In this document: one piece after another, positions 59,728 through 64,000 of the stretch
Position numbering within the stretch: the stretch's first letter is position 1
Layout of the letters: every line of letters starts with the position of its first letter
Program-made: the position numbers and the translations under genes
Assembly (NCBI RefSeq): GCF_017377395.1
Contig: NZ_CP061800.1
Coordinates: forward strand, 7,425,001 to 7,489,000
Direction: 5' to 3'
DNA length: 64,000 nt
DNA from: Desulfonema magnum
GTDB taxonomy: Bacteria > Desulfobacterota > Desulfobacteria > Desulfobacterales > 4be13
Notes under the pieces: model-generated
Seen by the model: the letters and a program-made list of their open reading frames with translations, nothing else
What the model was told of the DNA's origin: nothing
Databases searched by the model: none

Positions 59728-60743
59728 ATGTGTAATATTTTTGTCGGGAATAAAACATATTTACCATTACAATATATTGAAAAATCTACTAAAAATTTCA
59801 TATTATTCAAAGAAATATGCTTCATCGTTTTTTTTTGCTTCATTACCGCGTTCAGTTACCCGGGAGTCTGTGAAGCGACTCAGGATCAGACAAAAGGCTC
59901 CCGGGTAAAAGATATTCTGGATACTGCCCATGCTTATGTTTCTACGAAGATAAACGATATCGCATACGACATTGACACTTTTTTTATTGACGAACGAATT
60001 GATGAAGAATTAAAAAACAGTCGTCTTCGTATCCGACTCGGGGCCCGGTTCACCGAAGGCAGGGACAGCCGTATGTGGCAGCGGGTGAGATTGAATATAA
60101 AGCTTCCTCAGACAAACCGCCGTCTGCAACTGGTGGCTGATGGCCTCTTCCAAGATGACAATGTCAAAGAATCTCAAAAAATATCAGATACAGATAACAG
60201 CTTTGACACGGCCTTGCGCCTTGTGCTCAGAGAGACGAAAGCTGACCGGCTTCAGTTCAGCGCGGGCCTCAAGTTCAGACCGGAACCGGATCCTTATTTG
60301 AGAATTCGGTGGCGGGGTATCATCCCAGTGAAAGAATGGGTTATTTCTCCGACCCAGTTTTTCATTTGGAGAAATCAGGATAAATTTTCTGAAACCACGC
60401 GTTTGGATATCGAACAAAGATTGCCTGAAAACGCTTTGTTTCGAATGAGAGGAGAAGTAACGTGGTCAGAGTTCGATTCAGAGATCCTTTTCAGGAGTTC
60501 AATATCCTATTCCCAGACGCTTTCTGATTTGCTCGGGTTCGGATTTAGCCTAAGCGCGGAGGGAAATATCCGGCCTCTGCCGGCCATGGAAAACTACCGA
60601 ATGAGCTTCAGATACCGGCAGGCTGTATATCAAGATTGGCTGTTTCTCCAATTGGAACCAGCGGTTAATTTTTTTCGGGATGATGATTATACGTTGTCAC
60701 CTGGTATCAGCATTCAGTTAGAGGGTATTTTTGGCGGAGATTG

Positions 60744-60744
<1 letters not shown>
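59728..60744 (+). CDS. Probable exported beta-rich envelope protein, not recognised
   Basis: 338 residues, no family recognised. A hydrophobic segment at residues 27-47 (ICFIVFFCFITAFSYPGVCEA) looks like a signal peptide, although it is preceded by 26 residues, so the true start may be later. The rest alternates polar and hydrophobic residues with many aromatic/Arg strands (LRIRLGARF, LQLVADGLFQ, LQFSAGLKFRPEPDPYLRIRW, LFLQLEPAVNFF, LSPGISIQLEGIF), a pattern of an outer-membrane beta barrel of about 12 strands. The ribosome site is weak. Possibly a porin-like protein; it precedes the cobalamin genes across a heptamer array. Confidence 0.6.
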
Positions 60745-60880
<136 letters not shown>

Positions 60881-60882
60881 AT

Positions 60883-61839
60883 ATGGATACAATTTTATGG
60901 TTAGTGCCTCTGGCTTTTATGCTTGATTTGTTTTTAGGTGATCCGGTCTATTCTTTTCATCCGATAAGAATTATCGGTAATGGAATTATCACACCAATAG
61001 AAAAAATGCTTCGATCCTTCAGATTTGACGGCAGGGGCGGCGGTTTTATTCTTATGATCGCCACGCTTTCAATTTCTGCGGGAACCATTCTTGTCTTAAA
61101 TAATTATCTTAAACAATATACGGTTATTTTTTTCATTGTTAACCTTTATTTTATCTATTCCTGCATTGCGGTCAAGGATCTTCGGAACCATGTCGGAAAA
61201 GTAATGGAAGCTCTTGAACAGGATCATATTGAAAACGCGAGAGAATATCTGAGCGCGATTGTGGGGCGCGAAACCGAACATCTTGATGCGGAAGGCATTG
61301 CCAGGGCATGCGTGGAAACATTGGCAGAAAATTTTTCAGACGGTATTATTGCGCCGCTGTTTTATGCGTTTATCGGCGGCGCTCCGTTTGCCATCTTTTA
61401 CAAAGCCGCTAACACCATGGATTCCATGGTGGGCTATAAGAATGAGCGTTACAAAAATTTTGGTTATTTTCCAGCCAAATTTGACGACGTTATGAACTGG
61501 ATTCCCGCGAGGCTGTCGCTGTTTCTTGTCATGCTGGCGGGAAAAAAATATTCCCAGAACTGGGGCAATGCCTGGACAGCGGCCCTCCGTGACAAACACA
61601 ATCACACTTCCCCTAATGCAGCGTATCCTGAAGCGGCTATGGCAGGCGTCCTGAATCTGCGGCTTGGCGGTCCCAATTTTTATCACGGACAGCGGCTTGA
61701 AAAACCTTATATAAACAAGAGCGGAAATCCGGTTACGCTGAAACATATCCGGGCAGCGTGGAATGTCACGTTTGCTTCGGCAATCATTGCGCTGATTGTA
61801 TTTTCAGGTGTGCGGATGCTTTTATTAAATTGGATATGA
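60883..61839 (+). CDS. cbiB: Adenosylcobinamide-phosphate synthase CbiB
   Basis: Membrane enzyme that attaches the aminopropanol arm to adenosylcobyric acid in vitamin B12 synthesis. 318 residues, four to five membrane segments, with signatures MLDLFLGDPVYSFHPIRIIG, AVKDLRNH, AIVGRETEHLD, ENFSDGIIAPLFYAFIGG and NTMDSMVGYKNERY. ATG at 60883 directly follows the heptamer array, without a ribosome site; TTG three codons upstream is an alternative. Overlaps cbiP (ATGA). Confidence 0.95.
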   Translation: MDTILWLVPLAFMLDLFLGDPVYSFHPIRIIGNGIITPIEKMLRSFRFDGRGGGFILMIATLSISAGTILVLNNYLKQYTVIFFIVNLYFIYSCIAVKDLRNHVGKVMEALEQDHIENAREYLSAIVGRETEHLDAEGIARACVETLAENFSDGIIAPLFYAFIGGAPFAIFYKAANTMDSMVGYKNERYKNFGYFPAKFDDVMNWIPARLSLFLVMLAGKKYSQNWGNAWTAALRDKHNHTSPNAAYPEAAMAGVLNLRLGGPNFYHGQRLEKPYINKSGNPVTLKHIRAAWNVTFASAIIALIVFSGVRMLLLNWI

Positions 61840-63401
61840 ATATGAAAAAAAAATCAAATATCATATTTCTCGGGACCGGATCAGATGTCGGTAAAAGTGT
61901 GACAGCAACCGCGTTTTGCCGGATACTGAAACATCGCGGATATCGCGTGGCTCCGTTTAAAGCCCAGAATATGTCAAACAACTCTTTTGTAACCCTTGAA
62001 GGCGGTGAAATCGGCCGCGCCCAGGTGACACAGGCGGAAGCCTGCGGCCTTGCCCCGTCAGTGCATATGAATCCTGTGCTGTTGAAACCCAACAGCGATA
62101 TGGGATCCCAGGTGGTGCTTCAGGGTCAGGTCTATGGAAATATGGCTGCCAGGGATTATTACGGCCTGAAGTCAGAGATTAAAAGCAAAGTCAGGGAAAG
62201 TTATCAGAAACTCGAACAGGAATATGATACCATTGTCATGGAAGGCGCGGGATCCTGCTGCGAGGTCAATCTCAGAGAGCATGATATCGTTAATTTTGAA
62301 ATGGCGCTGTCGGTCGGAGCGCCGGTGGTGCTGGTTGCTGACATAGACAAAGGCGGGGTATTTGCCCAGATTATCGGCGCTCTGGAAATTATTTCCCCTG
62401 AAGAGCGTAATCTTGTTGCAGGATTCATCATAAACAAATTCCGGGGAGACCCCGGTCTGTTTAAAACAGGAATTGAGTATATCGAACAGCGAACCGGCAA
62501 ACCGGTTTTCGGACTTGTGCCGGTTTTCACGGATTTCAAAATAGATGCCGAAGACAGCATGTCACTGGAAAAAACAATAGCTTCTCATTCCCATGCCAGA
62601 GCATCGGAACGAGAAAGCCCCAAATCCGACCAGTGTATTCATATCGCTGTTGTGAGACTGCCGCATGTTTCCAATTTTACTGATCTTGAAGTGCTTGAAA
62701 ATGAACCGGAAGTCATGATCACCTGGCTAAAAACGCCGGACCAGCTTGAGAAATACGATGTCATTATTCTGCCGGGAAGCAAAAGTACGGTAAGTGATAT
62801 GACGTGGCTGCATGAACGCGGATGGGTAACACCTGTAAAAAAATTTGCAGACAGGGATAACAAACTGGTTGTGGGACTTTGCGGCGGCTTTCAGATGCTC
62901 GGAATAGAAATAGGCGATCCCCACGAAATCGAGGGAAGGACGAAAAAAACACAAGGACTGGGTCTGCTCAATGTTTTCACAGAAATAGAAAAAACCAAAG
63001 TTGTCAGGCGTTCTGTTGGTCAGGATAAATTATTCGGTGTCAAAGTCTGCGGCTATGAGATACATATGGGACGGACGAAATTATCCTCTTCTTCCCGAAC
63101 AGAAGGCCGAGAAGCAGATAAAAATTTTTTGGAACTGGAAACCGGCCCGGACGGTGCCATCAATTCCCGGGGAAATGTCTTCGGAACTTACCTGCACGGG
63201 CTTTTCGATTCAGGCGCATTCCGTAAAAAATTTCTTGAGCATGTTGCCAAAGAAAAAGGAATATTGTTTGACAATGCCATTGAAAGAAGGGATTACTGGG
63301 CTGAAAAAGACAAAAACTATGATCAGCTTGCCGAACATTTCTCAAAATATGTTGATGTGGAACATATCATAAGAATAATGGAAAAGAGAATTGATAATTG
63401 A
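61836..63401 (+). CDS. cbiP: Cobyric acid synthase CbiP
   Basis: Amidates side chains b, d, e and g of the corrin ring using glutamine and ATP. 521 residues: N-terminal dethiobiotin-synthetase-like ATPase (FLGTGSDVGKSVTATAFCRIL, AQNMSNNSF, NPVLLKPNSDMGSQVV, EGAGSCCEVNL, VADIDKGGVFAQI) and a C-terminal class I glutamine amidotransferase with Cys in VGLCGGFQMLG and His in TYLHGLFD. ATG at 61836 overlaps cbiB; ATG at 61842 is possible. Length and motifs are typical. Confidence 0.96.
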   Translation: MNMKKKSNIIFLGTGSDVGKSVTATAFCRILKHRGYRVAPFKAQNMSNNSFVTLEGGEIGRAQVTQAEACGLAPSVHMNPVLLKPNSDMGSQVVLQGQVYGNMAARDYYGLKSEIKSKVRESYQKLEQEYDTIVMEGAGSCCEVNLREHDIVNFEMALSVGAPVVLVADIDKGGVFAQIIGALEIISPEERNLVAGFIINKFRGDPGLFKTGIEYIEQRTGKPVFGLVPVFTDFKIDAEDSMSLEKTIASHSHARASERESPKSDQCIHIAVVRLPHVSNFTDLEVLENEPEVMITWLKTPDQLEKYDVIILPGSKSTVSDMTWLHERGWVTPVKKFADRDNKLVVGLCGGFQMLGIEIGDPHEIEGRTKKTQGLGLLNVFTEIEKTKVVRRSVGQDKLFGVKVCGYEIHMGRTKLSSSSRTEGREADKNFLELETGPDGAINSRGNVFGTYLHGLFDSGAFRKKFLEHVAKEKGILFDNAIERRDYWAEKDKNYDQLAEHFSKYVDVEHIIRIMEKRIDN

Positions 63402-63475
63402 TAATTGATAATTGCCAATTGATATTTGATATTTGAGCCTAATTCCTGATTCCTAATTCCCAAGTTCCTGATTGT
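63385..63475. repeat. Short tandem units between cbiP and the last gene
   Basis: TGATAAT units overlap the end of cbiP, followed by TTCCTGA/TTCCTAA units that supply the last codons of the opposite-strand gene (SGTWELGIRN). Confidence 0.75.
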
Positions 63476-64000
63476 AGCAGGTTATTTTTCAAAAAGGCCA
63501 TAAGAAATCGGTAAGATGTTTCAATGGCATACAGGCGAAAATGGTCATCTTTTTCATCATCTGTGTGATCTGTTACTGTTTTGACAATCAGACATGAATC
63601 TGCCTTTTCAACGTTGGCTGTTTCAAAAATTTTTCGGATGTGCCTGTTCATCAGAGGAAACAGTTCCGGATTTTCTTCCGTGTGTGTTTCAGTTCCCATC
63701 GGAGTGATGTGAACCGTTGGCTTATCAGACACCGCTGTAATCATAGCCGGTCGTCTGCTTTTTATCGTGCGTACCCAGTCCGAAGAAAAATTTTGGGCAT
63801 TTTGAATCCATAACGAATTAAAATTACAATTAGTTATCTCATTAAAAGCGTCTTCTTTTTTTGCCCCTCCTTCATGAAAAGCTTTTATTTTTCCCGCATC
63901 ATAATGAAACATGCGTTCAGCAACAACCACATCTCCCAAAGCCATTTTACCCTGCCGCCCCGGACAAACACCAACCATTGAAATCCAGCGCGGCTTTAGC
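63439..64000 (-). CDS. Nucleoside phosphorylase (MTA/SAH nucleosidase-like) domain protein, 5' end off the window
   Basis: C-terminal 186 residues of a longer protein; the frame is open to base 64000. The family signature WISMVGVCPGRQGKMALGDVVVAERMFHYDAGK (read in parts) and the C-terminal HFRLYAIETSYRFLMAFL match the purine nucleoside phosphorylase/MTAN fold as found in stand-alone or effector-associated proteins. Such domains occur in bacterial signalling and defence proteins; the N-terminal partner is not visible. The last ten residues (SGTWELGIRN) come from repeat DNA. Confidence 0.75.
   Translation of the reverse strand, partial: LKPRWISMVGVCPGRQGKMALGDVVVAERMFHYDAGKIKAFHEGGAKKEDAFNEITNCNFNSLWIQNAQNFSSDWVRTIKSRRPAMITAVSDKPTVHITPMGTETHTEENPELFPLMNRHIRKIFETANVEKADSCLIVKTVTDHTDDEKDDHFRLYAIETSYRFLMAFLKNNLLQSGTWELGIRN

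Overview
The window is about 64 kb of repeat-rich bacterial chromosome, most likely from a Desulfobacterota (order Desulfobacterales) sulfate reducer of the Desulfonema or related filamentous/multicellular type. This placement is an inference. It rests on split b and b' ATP synthase subunits, anaerobic-type CbiB/CbiP cobalamin genes, a 6S RNA next to zapA and rny, a Desulfobacterota-like GspE-to-GspN secretion locus, and heavy loading with heptamer arrays and hairpin (REP/MITE-like) repeats. No rRNA or multigene tRNA cluster is present.

Layout. 1-4.7 kb (minus): tyrS start, rny, a newly recognised 6S RNA, zapA, a ZapB-like coiled coil, and a GlmU-type nucleotidyltransferase lacking its acetyltransferase half. 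4.9-11.4 kb (minus): F1Fo ATP synthase b'-b-delta-alpha-gamma-beta-epsilon, with a strong terminator-like hairpin between b and delta. 11.7-17.8 kb (minus): bactofilin, rodA (broken or frameshifted at a G7 tract), mrdA, mreD, mreC, mreB, forming a cell-shape cluster. 17.9-21.9 kb (minus): a serine beta-lactamase-family hydrolase, an LD-carboxypeptidase and a REC-GAF-HD-GYP regulator whose 3' end runs antisense through a tRNA-Pro(GGG). 22.5-37.0 kb (plus): a type II secretion locus gspF-(gspG fossil)-G-H-I-J-K-L-M-N-C-D-E, punctuated by repeats, including a 73-bp minisatellite between gspD and gspE. It is followed by a TPR/membrane protein.

38.2-38.9 kb (plus): a HigB/HigA-like toxin-antitoxin pair. 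39.1-49.7 kb (minus): a block of secreted proteins. It holds a 1,828-residue protein with beta-sandwich and InlB-like B repeats, Cys-rich insertions and a Cys-type C-terminal sorting signal. It also holds a stand-alone copy of its beta-sandwich module, a cohesin-like/B-repeat/dockerin-like protein, a cohesin-dockerin protein and a small half-dockerin protein. A PIN toxin/antitoxin pair lies here too, apparently disabled by one base. 50.5-52.4 kb (minus): PiT phosphate transporter and its PhoU-like partner. 53.0-54.5 kb (minus): a BepA-like M48 protease with TPRs. 55.7-59.5 kb (plus): MoxR-DUF58-transglutaminase operon preceded by a triplicated copy of the moxR start region. 59.7-60.7 kb: unrecognised probable envelope protein. 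60.9-63.4 kb (plus): cbiB-cbiP. The end holds a partial nucleoside-phosphorylase-like gene.

The most distinctive signals are four. (1) 7-bp tandem repeats that lie not only between genes but inside the reading frames of gspI (encoding almost its whole prepilin leader), a TPR protein and an M48 protease. (2) A secreted cohesin/dockerin/B-repeat set next to a T2SS. (3) A toxin-antitoxin pair in which one substitution explains both the missing antitoxin stop and the toxin stop at codon 2. (4) Hairpin repeat families whose outer stems differ between copies but stay paired. All functional statements come from reading the sequence; no database search was run.
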